Origin: JAABRT01 sp038259155
Lineage (GTDB): Bacteria > Gemmatimonadota > Gemmatimonadetes > Gemmatimonadales > Gemmatimonadaceae
Assembly (NCBI GenBank): GCA_038259155.1
Contig: JBBSPE010000002.1
Location: 5,902 to 69,901 of the forward strand
Direction of reading: 5' to 3'
Length of the DNA: 64,000 bases
The notes under the pieces were generated by a model. It was not told the origin of the DNA, ran no database searches, and was given only the letters and a program-made list of their open reading frames with translations. A program made the position numbers and the translations under genes. This document shows positions 17,087 to 24,951 of this stretch, piece after piece. The stretch's first letter is position 1; each line of letters starts with the position of its first letter.

Positions 17087-18325
17087 CTACCGCGCAAACA
17101 CCGCCGGATCGCTGATCACCCACTGATCGTGGTTCGGCCACCAGCTGAGACGCGCCGCGGGGCGCAGCTGGATGACGCGCGTACCGGCGGGCACCGGCGC
17201 CCAGTACTGCGCCACGGGATCGCTGTCGCGACTCACTCGCTGCTGCGCAGCCGCTCTCCACGTGGCCCCACCATTGGTGGAGAATTCCACAGCCCGGCCT
17301 CGGCTCACAAACCGCAGGTGCGCCCCCACCGGTGCCGGGGCCGGCAGCGTGATCGTTCCGCCCGCGTCCACAAACAGACGCGGACTTGCCCGCAGCACGG
17401 TGAAGGGCCTCGACGGCGCAAGGCGCACGTCGTCCCAGTGCCAGCTATTGGGCGCGGCACAGCCACTGCACTTGAGCGGCGTGTAGGAATAGTGCGCGAA
17501 CTGCACCAACGCCTCCGTCATCGGCAGCGGGCGATCCAGCGGCGCGTCCACAAACCAGAGGTCGAGCTCCGGCATGCCGACGCGCACACGGTCCCTCGAC
17601 ACCCGAATCTCAAACGCTGTTCGCACGGTGGCGCTGGGCGGAATCACCTCGGCCAATGCACGCCACCCCTCACAGGGCAGCGGTGTGATCTCGAACTCGC
17701 GGATCACGCTCGCGCAGAATCCGCCGGTTGAGGTCATTTCCACGAACAGTCCGTTCGCCGGCACGCTGTTGAGATCGGGCGCCGAATGCGAGGCCGGCAC
17801 CGCGAGCTGGTCATCCCACGGTGTGAGCCAGACGCCCACCCAGTCGCGGGACGAACGGCTGAGCGTGGACAGCGCGAAGCGCACCACGGCCTCACCCTGA
17901 TCGAGCGCGAGCAGGCGATCGGGCGTGAGCACCACCGCCCCATAGCCGTCGGCCCGAAGCGATGTCATGATGTGGTTGCGACATCGATACACCAGCTCCT
18001 CCCACGCAGTCACGCGGTGCGTCGCGGGAAAAGCACCGCAGTCCATACCGTGATGCGCATCGAGCGGCTGCGGCGCACGCCAGGTGTCCCTGTCCCGCGA
18101 CGTGAGCTGCACATCCCAGCCGGCTTCGTTGAAGGGCAGCGGAGCGGAAGGCGACCCGTCAAATGTGAACGTGCCTGTTGTGGCGGGCGGCCGGCTGGAA
18201 TCAGACGGCGCCGTAAGGTCCGGCCCGAGGTCGCGTGGGTCCCCCTCAGCACCGCAGGCGGCGAGCGCGACGGCAGCGAGCGCCAGCACGGCAACAGACA
18301 GCGAGCGGTGAACGGAACGGTGCAT
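17087..18325 (-). CDS. Uncharacterised lipoprotein
   Basis: A 412-residue protein beginning with a lipoprotein signal (VLALAAVALAAC, then Gly), so it is probably anchored in an envelope membrane. The mature part is rich in Trp and beta-prone segments (ISVSRDRVRVGMPELDLWF region, NSWHWDDVRLAP, RFVSRGRAVEFSTNGGATW). The last resembles a carbohydrate-binding or concanavalin-like fold with a discoidin-type tail, but this is only an impression. It contains several Cys (YRCRNH, CSGCAAPNSWHW). ATG 18325 is chosen for the signal peptide; another ATG is 15 bases upstream. The terminator at 18362 separates it from the next minus-strand gene, so it likely has its own promoter in 18326-18361 or reads through. 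Confidence 0.65.
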   Translation of the reverse strand: MHRSVHRSLSVAVLALAAVALAACGAEGDPRDLGPDLTAPSDSSRPPATTGTFTFDGSPSAPLPFNEAGWDVQLTSRDRDTWRAPQPLDAHHGMDCGAFPATHRVTAWEELVYRCRNHIMTSLRADGYGAVVLTPDRLLALDQGEAVVRFALSTLSRSSRDWVGVWLTPWDDQLAVPASHSAPDLNSVPANGLFVEMTSTGGFCASVIREFEITPLPCEGWRALAEVIPPSATVRTAFEIRVSRDRVRVGMPELDLWFVDAPLDRPLPMTEALVQFAHYSYTPLKCSGCAAPNSWHWDDVRLAPSRPFTVLRASPRLFVDAGGTITLPAPAPVGAHLRFVSRGRAVEFSTNGGATWRAAAQQRVSRDSDPVAQYWAPVPAGTRVIQLRPAARLSWWPNHDQWVISDPAVFAR

Positions 18326-18361
18326 AGGACAAACCTGCACTGAACGAGTGCAACAATAAAG

Positions 18362-18393
18362 AGCGGGCCCTTCGAAAGTTCGAAGAGCCCGCT
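18362..18393 (-). terminator. Rho-independent terminator after the 18446-19003 gene
   Basis: On the minus strand AGCGGGC and GCCCGCT pair and enclose a second CTTCGAA/TTCGAAG stem (one mismatch between). The hairpin is followed by CTTTATTGTT, a T-rich tail. Position 50 bases past the stop of the hypothetical gene fits its terminator. Confidence 0.75.
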
Positions 18394-18445
18394 TCCTACG
18401 TCAATGGCCGACGTCACATCGGCCGTTCGGACAAGGCAGGGTTCG

Positions 18446-19003
18446 CTACTCGCCCTCCATGTCAAACGCAAACGCATCGGCCTCGCGCACCATGTCGAGC
18501 CAGCTCTCGGCGCCGGCCTCACCGAGCGTGTTCGCGCCTCCACCCGTCTCCGCCGTGGCGTACAGGGTACTGAGGGTGAAACTCAGGGCCCGGTCAGTGC
18601 CCTCCGGCCAATCGGGCATGGACAGACCAGCCGCCACCCGACGCAACGTGGGACCGTTTTCGCCCAGCAGCTGGGCCGCACGCAGTTCGAGCGTGCCAAT
18701 GGGAATGTCGAGATCGCGGGTGACCAACTTTCCATTGTCGTCGCGCCACGCGGAATCGCCCATCGCACCGCGATCGGACCAAATTCCGAGATGACGGACC
18801 ACTCCGGTCCGCATGTCCTCCAGTCGCTCGCTCTCCACCGTGGCCGCCAGGGCCAAGGCCAGCGCATAGGCGTCCGCCGCTCCGTAGAGCGTGACCACCT
18901 CGCGCCGAGAGCGTGTGCCGAAGGGGAGCACGGGAAGTGAATTCACGTGCGCCATAACCGGCGAATCGGTCCGACCATTCTCCAGTCGGACGAGTACATC
19001 CAT
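18446..19003 (-). CDS. Hypothetical protein
   Basis: A 185-residue soluble protein of no family I recognise. The start at ATG 19003 is well supported by TTGGAGGA five to seven bases upstream; the open frame extends further but without such a site. Visible segments: an N-terminal DVLVRLENGRTDS, a helical AADAYALALALAATVESERLE, and an acidic C-terminus (AFAFDMEGE). No signal peptide or membrane segment. It is followed by a good intrinsic terminator, so it appears to be expressed as a single gene or the last of a transcript. Confidence 0.7.
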   Translation of the reverse strand: MDVLVRLENGRTDSPVMAHVNSLPVLPFGTRSRREVVTLYGAADAYALALALAATVESERLEDMRTGVVRHLGIWSDRGAMGDSAWRDDNGKLVTRDLDIPIGTLELRAAQLLGENGPTLRRVAAGLSMPDWPEGTDRALSFTLSTLYATAETGGGANTLGEAGAESWLDMVREADAFAFDMEGE

Positions 19004-19236
19004 GGGATCCTCCAAGGGGATGTGGTGAAGGCGCGGGCGCCCGAGGTCCGCCTTCGCGGGGCTCTTGGGTACAGACGTCGCACACGCCATATTGCAACGT
19101 ACCCCGTGCAAGGATGGTGCCGGGTAATCCGGGTCACGACCACTGCAACACGCCGGTCACGAAAAATCCCGGTCTGAGCGCGCTGTGCGGGGAGCCCACT
19201 GCAAACACGCATCCAACCCGGATGCGCGGTCCCTGA

Positions 19237-19713
19237 CTACATGCCAGGCGCAGTCGACGTACGCTGTTCGGGTACCCCTGACGCCCAAGGGGTGACCAGC
19301 AGCGCCAGCGCGAGTGCCAGCGCGAGGGGCAGCGCGCGACCGACAGAGGTCACGACGGCGTACCCGATGCCCAAGGCAGGGGGCACAAGCCACAGGTTGA
19401 ACAGCACGAACGCGACCGGCACGAGAAGCGCGGCCAGCGCAAACGCCCAGCCACGAAACTGGCGCGTGATGAGGCCCAGCAGCGCGCCCCACACCAGCGC
19501 GATGATGACGTGATGCACCACGCCGACCGCGGTCGCGAGGATGGGCAGCGCGGTGCCGCTGCTGGCGTCCGACTCGAGCAACATGCGACCCGCATTGCGA
19601 AATGCCTTGGTGGGGTCGCCGTCGTGACGGCCAAACGCAGTCAGCGCACCAGCGCTGGCCATCGCCACCAATAGTCCGGCGGTGCCGAGACGCGACTTTC
19701 GCTGCAATGCCAT
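19237..19713 (-). CDS. Hypothetical integral membrane protein
   Basis: A 158-residue protein with about four hydrophobic segments: GLLVAMASAGALTAF, VVHHVIIALVWGALLGLI, FALAALLVPVAFVLFNLWL and a C-terminal ALPLALALALALLV. It resembles no named family that I can identify. ATG 19713 is chosen because it precedes a short basic stretch (QRKSR) and the first membrane segment; the frame runs on upstream through the DUF1800 gene's antisense strand. It diverges from the DUF1800 gene with 190 bases between starts. Confidence 0.6.
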   Translation of the reverse strand: MALQRKSRLGTAGLLVAMASAGALTAFGRHDGDPTKAFRNAGRMLLESDASSGTALPILATAVGVVHHVIIALVWGALLGLITRQFRGWAFALAALLVPVAFVLFNLWLVPPALGIGYAVVTSVGRALPLALALALALLVTPWASGVPEQRTSTAPGM

Positions 19714-19903
19714 GGTATCAAGCAATCGGGTTGCGACGGCTGGCTCAAGGGCGATGCGGGCGAAAGGCCCAATCCTCGCGCGACGGCACGGCGCAAACAC
19801 TCGGCTCAACAGTTCTGCGGTGTGTCGCGTTAACGCCTCCTGGCGCGCGCCGTCCATACAGGAGACCGGGGTCGTACACGTATCCCACCTTGCCAGAGTC
19901 CAC

Positions 19904-21700
19904 ATGCCAGACATTCGCCCGCTTGCCCGCTCCGGGCCCACCGCCCGACGCATCGCGATCGTTGCCGTCGCCGCGTTGATCACATCCGTCGCGTCCAGCG
20001 CCCAGGCGCAATCCGCCATGTCCCCAGTCGCGGGACGCGAGCAGACCGCCGACCAGCAGGTCCACCACGCCCTCAACCGCTTGGCCTTCGGAGCTCGGCC
20101 CGGCGACGTGGAGCGGGTACGCGCCATGGGCGTGGACGCCTGGATCGAGCAGCAGCTGCATCCGGAGCGCATCACCGACACAGCAACCGAGCAGTGGCTC
20201 ACGCGCTTCCCCACCCTCACCATGAGCGGCTCGCAGTTCATGGCCCAGTACCCGCCGCCAGGGCAGTTGCAGCGGCAGTTGGCGATGCAGCAGCGTGGCG
20301 GCGGCAAAGTGCCCGGAGGCACCGTGCCCAGAGGCACCGTGCCCGGCAGCTCCGTTGCAATCTCGCCCGCTGATTCGGTGCGTCTGCGCGATGCTCGGCG
20401 CGCCACGGCCCGCGCCAGCAGCGAGCTGGCCGTGGCCCGCACCGGCCGCGCGGTCATGAGCGAACGACAGCTGCAGGAAGTCATGGTGGACTTCTGGGCC
20501 AATCACTTCAACGTGTTCGCCGGCAAACCCCAGACGCGCTACTACATCGCGGAATACGAGCGCGAGGCGATTCGCCCCAACGCACTGGGCAGCTTCCGCG
20601 CGCTACTGGGCGCGGTGGCAAAAAGCCCGGCCATGCTCACCTACCTCGACCAGTGGCAGAGCGTGGCCGACAGCGGACGCCAGACGCTCGCGTCGGTGCG
20701 ACAGGCTCGCGCTGCGCGCATGCGTGCGGCCAGTGCCAACCGTCCACGCGGCATCAATGAGAATTACGCCCGCGAGCTGATGGAGCTGCACACACTGGGC
20801 GTGGATGGCGGCTACACGCAGCAGGATGTGATGGAAGTGGCGCGCGCCCTCACCGGATGGACGCTCTCGCGGGGCGCCGGACAGGGCGGCAGTTTCGTAT
20901 TCCGTCCCGACGTGCATGACGCGGGCGCCAAGCGCATCCTCGGTCAGACGTTCCCCGCCGGTCGCGGCCAGGACGACGGCGAGCGCGTGCTCGACCTGCT
21001 CGCAGCGCATGCGAGTACGGCGCACTTCATTGCCACCAAACTCGTGCGCCACTTCGTGAGTGACGAGCCGCCGGCAGCGCTCGTGGACCGTGCGACGGTG
21101 GTCTTCACGAAGACCAAGGGTGACATCCGCGAAGTGATGCGCACCATCATCACGAGTGACGAGTTCTTCGCGACCGATGCGTATCGGGCCAAAGTGAAGA
21201 CGCCGTTCGAGCTGGTTGTGAGCGCGTCGCGCGCGCTGGGTGGTCTGGCCGACCCCACGCCCGCGACGGCACAGCTGATCGCGCGCATGGGGCAGCCGAT
21301 CTACGGCCGCTCCACGCCGGACGGCTATCCGGACACCGCGGATGAATGGATCAACACCGGCGCCATCCTGAACCGCATGAACTTCGGGCTCGCTGTGGGC
21401 GCCAACCGCCTGCCGGGCGCTCGGCTCAACCAGTGGGAGACGGCGCGGACGCTGCGTACGGAACCGGCCGAGGTTCAGGTGGACGGCCTGGTGAGAGCAC
21501 TGCTTGGTGGCGACGTGTCCGCCGACACACGAGCGATTCTGCTGAGTGGTGAGAATCCGTTGCTGGCGCGCGCGCCGACCGGCAGTGATTCGATTTTCCG
21601 TGCCGATCCGGACGCCGAAACGAATGACATGAAGCGCATGAACGGATTTCCCAAGCTCGTGGGACTCGCCATTGGCGCGCCCGAGTTTCAGCGTCGCTGA
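19904..21700 (+). CDS. DUF1800 family exported protein
   Basis: A 598-residue protein with an N-terminal signal sequence (RIAIVAVAALITSVASSAQA). The body is DUF1800: HHALNRLAFGARPGDVERV near residue 45, MVDFWANHFNVFAGKP, ARELMELHTLGVDGGYTQQDV with EVARALTGWTL, FIATKLVRHFVSDEPP. The family is uncharacterised but nearly always lies beside a DUF1501 gene, as here (29 bases to the next start). A short in-frame 15-base tandem repeat adds Val-Pro-Gly/Arg-Gly-Thr units near residue 136-150. ATG 19904 is selected because the signal peptide follows it; earlier in-frame Mets lie in the divergent gene's promoter and coding region. Confidence 0.85.
   Translation: MPDIRPLARSGPTARRIAIVAVAALITSVASSAQAQSAMSPVAGREQTADQQVHHALNRLAFGARPGDVERVRAMGVDAWIEQQLHPERITDTATEQWLTRFPTLTMSGSQFMAQYPPPGQLQRQLAMQQRGGGKVPGGTVPRGTVPGSSVAISPADSVRLRDARRATARASSELAVARTGRAVMSERQLQEVMVDFWANHFNVFAGKPQTRYYIAEYEREAIRPNALGSFRALLGAVAKSPAMLTYLDQWQSVADSGRQTLASVRQARAARMRAASANRPRGINENYARELMELHTLGVDGGYTQQDVMEVARALTGWTLSRGAGQGGSFVFRPDVHDAGAKRILGQTFPAGRGQDDGERVLDLLAAHASTAHFIATKLVRHFVSDEPPAALVDRATVVFTKTKGDIREVMRTIITSDEFFATDAYRAKVKTPFELVVSASRALGGLADPTPATAQLIARMGQPIYGRSTPDGYPDTADEWINTGAILNRMNFGLAVGANRLPGARLNQWETARTLRTEPAEVQVDGLVRALLGGDVSADTRAILLSGENPLLARAPTGSDSIFRADPDAETNDMKRMNGFPKLVGLAIGAPEFQRR
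20309..20353 (+). repeat. Three 15-base units within the DUF1800 gene
   Basis: Units GTGCCCGGAGGCACC, GTGCCCAGAGGCACC and GTGCCCGGCAGCTCC are in phase with the gene and encode VPGGT, VPRGT and VPGSS. The insertion sits in a low-complexity loop between conserved blocks. Confidence 0.8.
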
Positions 21701-21729
21701 CCACCCCACCTGAGATAAAGGACACATCA

Positions 21730-23007
21730 ATGCAACGCCGAGTCTTTCTGAAGTCGGGGGCGATGGCGCTGGTGACAATGGGACTGTCGCCGTCGTTTCT
21801 CCGTCGCACCGTGATGGGGATGTCGCTGCCCAAGGCCGCACGCGGCAAGACACTCATCTGCCTGTTCCAGCGCGGCGCGGCGGACGCCCTGAATGTTGTG
21901 GTGCCGTTTGGCGAACAGGCCTACTACACCGCGCGTCCGCAGCTCGCCGTCGCCGCACCCACGCGTGCGGCCGCAGGTACCGGGGCTATCGATCTGGACG
22001 GGTTCTTCGGGCTGCACCCGGCACTGTCGCCGTTCAAGCCGCTGTATGATCGCGGCGTGTTGGTGCCGGTGCACGCGGTGGGCAGTCCAAGCGCCACGCG
22101 CTCGCACTTTGACGCGCAGGACTACATGGAGTCGGCCACCCCTGACCTCAAGGGCACGCGCAGCGGTTGGCTCAATCGCTATCTCGCCACCAAGGGCACC
22201 TGCGAAGCTGGCTGCGACGCGCACGCGTCCCCGTTTCGCGCGGTGTCCATGACGCAGCAGACGCCGCGCATTCTCGACGGTGACGCGCCGGTGGTGGCCA
22301 TGAACTCGCTCCAGGAGTTCAGCATCCGTTCGTCCGGCGGTGATGCCGCGGCGCGACTGGAAGCGCTGTATCGCACCGGCAAGGCCGATGTTGTGCACGG
22401 CTCGGGCAGTGATGTGTTCGAAGCCATGAAGATGCTGCGATCGGCGAACCCGTTGCAGTATCGCCCCGTGACGGGCGCAAACTATCCGCGGTCGGCGTTC
22501 GGGCAGCGGCTGCAGCAGATCGCGCAACTCATCAAGAGTGACGTGGGCCTCGAGGTCGCCTTTGCCGACGTGGGCGGCTGGGACACGCACGTGAACCAGG
22601 GTGGCGCACAGGGACAGCTGGCGCAGCGCCTCGGCGACTTCTCGCAGTCCGTCGCAGCACTCGTCACCGATCTTGGCGATCGGATGGACGACGTGGTCAT
22701 TCTCACCATGTCGGAGTTTGGCCGCACCGTACGCCAGAACGGTACCAGCGGCACCGACCACGGCCACGCGGGTGCGATGTTCGTGCTGGGTGGAAACCTT
22801 GGCGCGCGCCAGCGGGTTCTCGGAACATGGCCCGGTCTCGAACGCGAACAGCTCTACGAGGGACGCGACCTCGCACTCACCACGGATTTCCGAGCCGTGT
22901 TCAGCGAGGTGACGTCGCGACACCTGGGCGGCAACGCGCTCGGTGATGTATTTCCCGGATACGAGGCGCGACCGGACGCGTGGCTCGGACTGCTGCCGAG
23001 TGCGTAA
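21730..23007 (+). CDS. DUF1501 family protein with Tat signal
   Basis: A 425-residue protein starting MQRRVFLKSG, a twin-arginine motif, followed by a hydrophobic stretch, so it is likely exported folded. The remainder is DUF1501, an alkaline-phosphatase/sulfatase-like fold: GKTLICLFQRGAADALN near residue 40, HFDAQDYMESATP, DVGGWDTHVNQGG, VILTMSEFGRT and GTDHGHAGAMF. Several of these His and Asp positions could bind metal, but activity is unproven in the family. AAAGGA lies 7-12 bases before ATG 21730. It forms a pair with the upstream DUF1800 gene, consistent with one transcript and one periplasmic or surface complex. Confidence 0.87.
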   Translation: MQRRVFLKSGAMALVTMGLSPSFLRRTVMGMSLPKAARGKTLICLFQRGAADALNVVVPFGEQAYYTARPQLAVAAPTRAAAGTGAIDLDGFFGLHPALSPFKPLYDRGVLVPVHAVGSPSATRSHFDAQDYMESATPDLKGTRSGWLNRYLATKGTCEAGCDAHASPFRAVSMTQQTPRILDGDAPVVAMNSLQEFSIRSSGGDAAARLEALYRTGKADVVHGSGSDVFEAMKMLRSANPLQYRPVTGANYPRSAFGQRLQQIAQLIKSDVGLEVAFADVGGWDTHVNQGGAQGQLAQRLGDFSQSVAALVTDLGDRMDDVVILTMSEFGRTVRQNGTSGTDHGHAGAMFVLGGNLGARQRVLGTWPGLEREQLYEGRDLALTTDFRAVFSEVTSRHLGGNALGDVFPGYEARPDAWLGLLPSA

Positions 23008-24142
23008 GTCGCCCGCGGTCGCAACAATCGCCGGAGCGCTGTTTGCAAAGGGGACAGCACGCCGGCGCCTGCTCCATGGGCATCTCATGGTCGGTCTGCT
23101 TGTTGGTTTGTCCGCGTGCGACGGGATGGCCGGCGGGACGACACCGTTCGAGCCACGACCCACGGACCGGTGGGCGGCGGTGGACAGCGTCATCCGCGCC
23201 ACCATCGCGACCGACGGCGGCAGTGGCGACCTCACCCTGAGTGTGTACAGCGCGCAGGACTCGCTCGTATTCGAACGCAGCTACGGCAACTTCTCGCCCA
23301 CCACCGCCGTGGCCGTGGCCAGCGCGTCCAAGCTTGTGTCGGGCATGTTGCTGTTGGACGTCGTGTCGCGCGGTGAGCTGTCGCTTGAGAGCACCACGGG
23401 TTCTGTGCTGGGTTGGTCCGGCGCGCACGGCACGATCACGCTGCGCCAACTGCTGTCGTTCACTTCGGGCATGGACAGCGAGAATCTGTGCGCGTTCAAT
23501 CCGCTCGTCACGCTCGCGAGTTGCGTGAACGCGATTGAGTCGGTGCCCTTGGTGGCCTCTCCCGGTACGCGTTTTGATTACGGCAGCACGCACCTGGCCA
23601 CCGCTGCGCGCATGGCGGAGGTGGTCACCGGCAAAAGCTGGGCGACGCTGTTTCGTGAGCGAGTCGCCGATCCGCTGGGTCTGCCAGCTGCCGTGCGCTA
23701 CTACGCACTGCCCAACCAGTCGCTCGGCACCAGCAATCCACTCGTTGCGGGCGGTCTGCGCGCCTCGGCCCGCGATTACGCCGCACTGCTCGCACTTGCT
23801 TTTCACAAAGGCACCTACAGCGGTGTGACCGTGGGAACGCCCGCACTTTTCGACCTGCAGACGCGTGAGCCCTTTCCCGCGGTGCAGATTGGCAGCTCAC
23901 CGTCCGTGAACCTGGGCGTCCCCTTTCGGTATGGGCTGAGCGCTTGGCTCGAGTGCACCACGCCGGCCACCGGCTGCACGGTGATTTCCTCAGCCGGCGC
24001 GTTCGGCTTCACGCCGTGGCTCGATCGTGCCGAGGGGTACTACGCAACGCTGGCCATGGAGCGGCTGGATGGCGCCGGCACCGGATTCAGCGTGCGGCTG
24101 CAGCAGTCGCTCATCCCCTTCATCAAGACCGCGCTGCGCTGA
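23000..24142 (+). CDS. Serine beta-lactamase-fold hydrolase (class C/esterase-like), lipoprotein
   Basis: A protein of the beta-lactamase/D-alanyl-carboxypeptidase fold. With GTG 23000 as start it is 380 residues; the nucleophile motif SASK lies at residues 108-111 and the second motif is Tyr-Gly-Ser near residue 194 (FDYGSTHL). TITLRQLLSFTSGMDS is the usual block between them. A lipobox-like LVGLSAC occurs just after an internal Met (23087), so the real start may be 23087. GTG 23000 overlaps the stop of DUF1501 by 8 bases, suggesting coupling. Substrate could be an ester or peptide; beta-lactam resistance is not implied. Confidence 0.78.
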   Translation: MRKSPAVATIAGALFAKGTARRRLLHGHLMVGLLVGLSACDGMAGGTTPFEPRPTDRWAAVDSVIRATIATDGGSGDLTLSVYSAQDSLVFERSYGNFSPTTAVAVASASKLVSGMLLLDVVSRGELSLESTTGSVLGWSGAHGTITLRQLLSFTSGMDSENLCAFNPLVTLASCVNAIESVPLVASPGTRFDYGSTHLATAARMAEVVTGKSWATLFRERVADPLGLPAAVRYYALPNQSLGTSNPLVAGGLRASARDYAALLALAFHKGTYSGVTVGTPALFDLQTREPFPAVQIGSSPSVNLGVPFRYGLSAWLECTTPATGCTVISSAGAFGFTPWLDRAEGYYATLAMERLDGAGTGFSVRLQQSLIPFIKTALR

Positions 24143-24174
24143 CCGTTCCCGTGTTTCCGGGTTAGAATGATCGC

Positions 24175-24933
24175 ATGACTCCTTGGGTAACCCGACTGAT
24201 TTTTGCGAACGTCGCCGTGTTTCTGCTGCAGAAGGCCATGCCAGCGGTCACGAGCATGCTGGCGTTTGTGCCGGCCTACATTCTGGTGCGGCCGTGGACG
24301 CTGTTCACGTACATGTTCACGCACAGCACGATTGGCATTTCGCACATCCTGTTCAACATGTTCGCGCTGTACATTTTCGGCCCACGGGTTGAGGCACGGC
24401 TGGGCGGGAAGCATTTCATCCGGCTGTACCTGCTGGCGGGCGTGTCAGGCGGCCTGCTGTCGCTGTTCTTCACGCCGTTCGTGTCGATTGTGGGCGCGTC
24501 CGGCGCGGTGTTCGGCGTACAGCTCGCGTACGCAATGTTCTACCCACGGGACAAGATTTATATCTGGGGCGTGATCCCAGTGGAGGCCCGGGTGCTGGTC
24601 ATCCTGATGACCGTCATCACGCTCTACGGTGGCTTCTCCGGCGGTGGTAATGTGGCGCACTTCGCCCATCTGGGCGGCTACGTGGGCGCGTACGCGTATC
24701 TCAAGTGGCTACAGAAGCGGGCGCCGAGCAAGCAGTGGGAAGCCAAGCTGGCCGGCCCGCCGGCCGCGAAGGTGGCGCTGGGCAACTGGAAAGGCGTGAA
24801 CCTGGAGAGCGTGCACGAGGTGAACCGCGACGAGGTGAGTCGCATACTCGCAAAAATCCAGATGCAGGGCGAAAGCAGCCTGACATCACAGGAGAGGGTC
24901 TTTCTCGGTCACTTCACGCCAAAGGACGCGTAA
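24175..24933 (+). CDS. Rhomboid-family intramembrane serine protease
   Basis: A 252-residue membrane protein with about six hydrophobic segments followed by a soluble tail of about 75 residues. Catalytic Ser is at 109 in GASGAVFG and catalytic His at 165 in AHFAHLGG; the oxyanion-site HILFN motif (His57, Asn61) is also present, so it should be active. It would cleave single-pass membrane proteins within or near the membrane; substrates unknown. The C-terminal tail (EVSRILAKIQMQGESSLTSQERVF) matches the small helical domain often attached to rhomboids in this kind of organism. It converges with the PBP gene 18 bases away. Confidence 0.93.
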   Translation: MTPWVTRLIFANVAVFLLQKAMPAVTSMLAFVPAYILVRPWTLFTYMFTHSTIGISHILFNMFALYIFGPRVEARLGGKHFIRLYLLAGVSGGLLSLFFTPFVSIVGASGAVFGVQLAYAMFYPRDKIYIWGVIPVEARVLVILMTVITLYGGFSGGGNVAHFAHLGGYVGAYAYLKWLQKRAPSKQWEAKLAGPPAAKVALGNWKGVNLESVHEVNRDEVSRILAKIQMQGESSLTSQERVFLGHFTPKDA

Positions 24934-24951
24934 CGCACCTCGCGCCGGCCA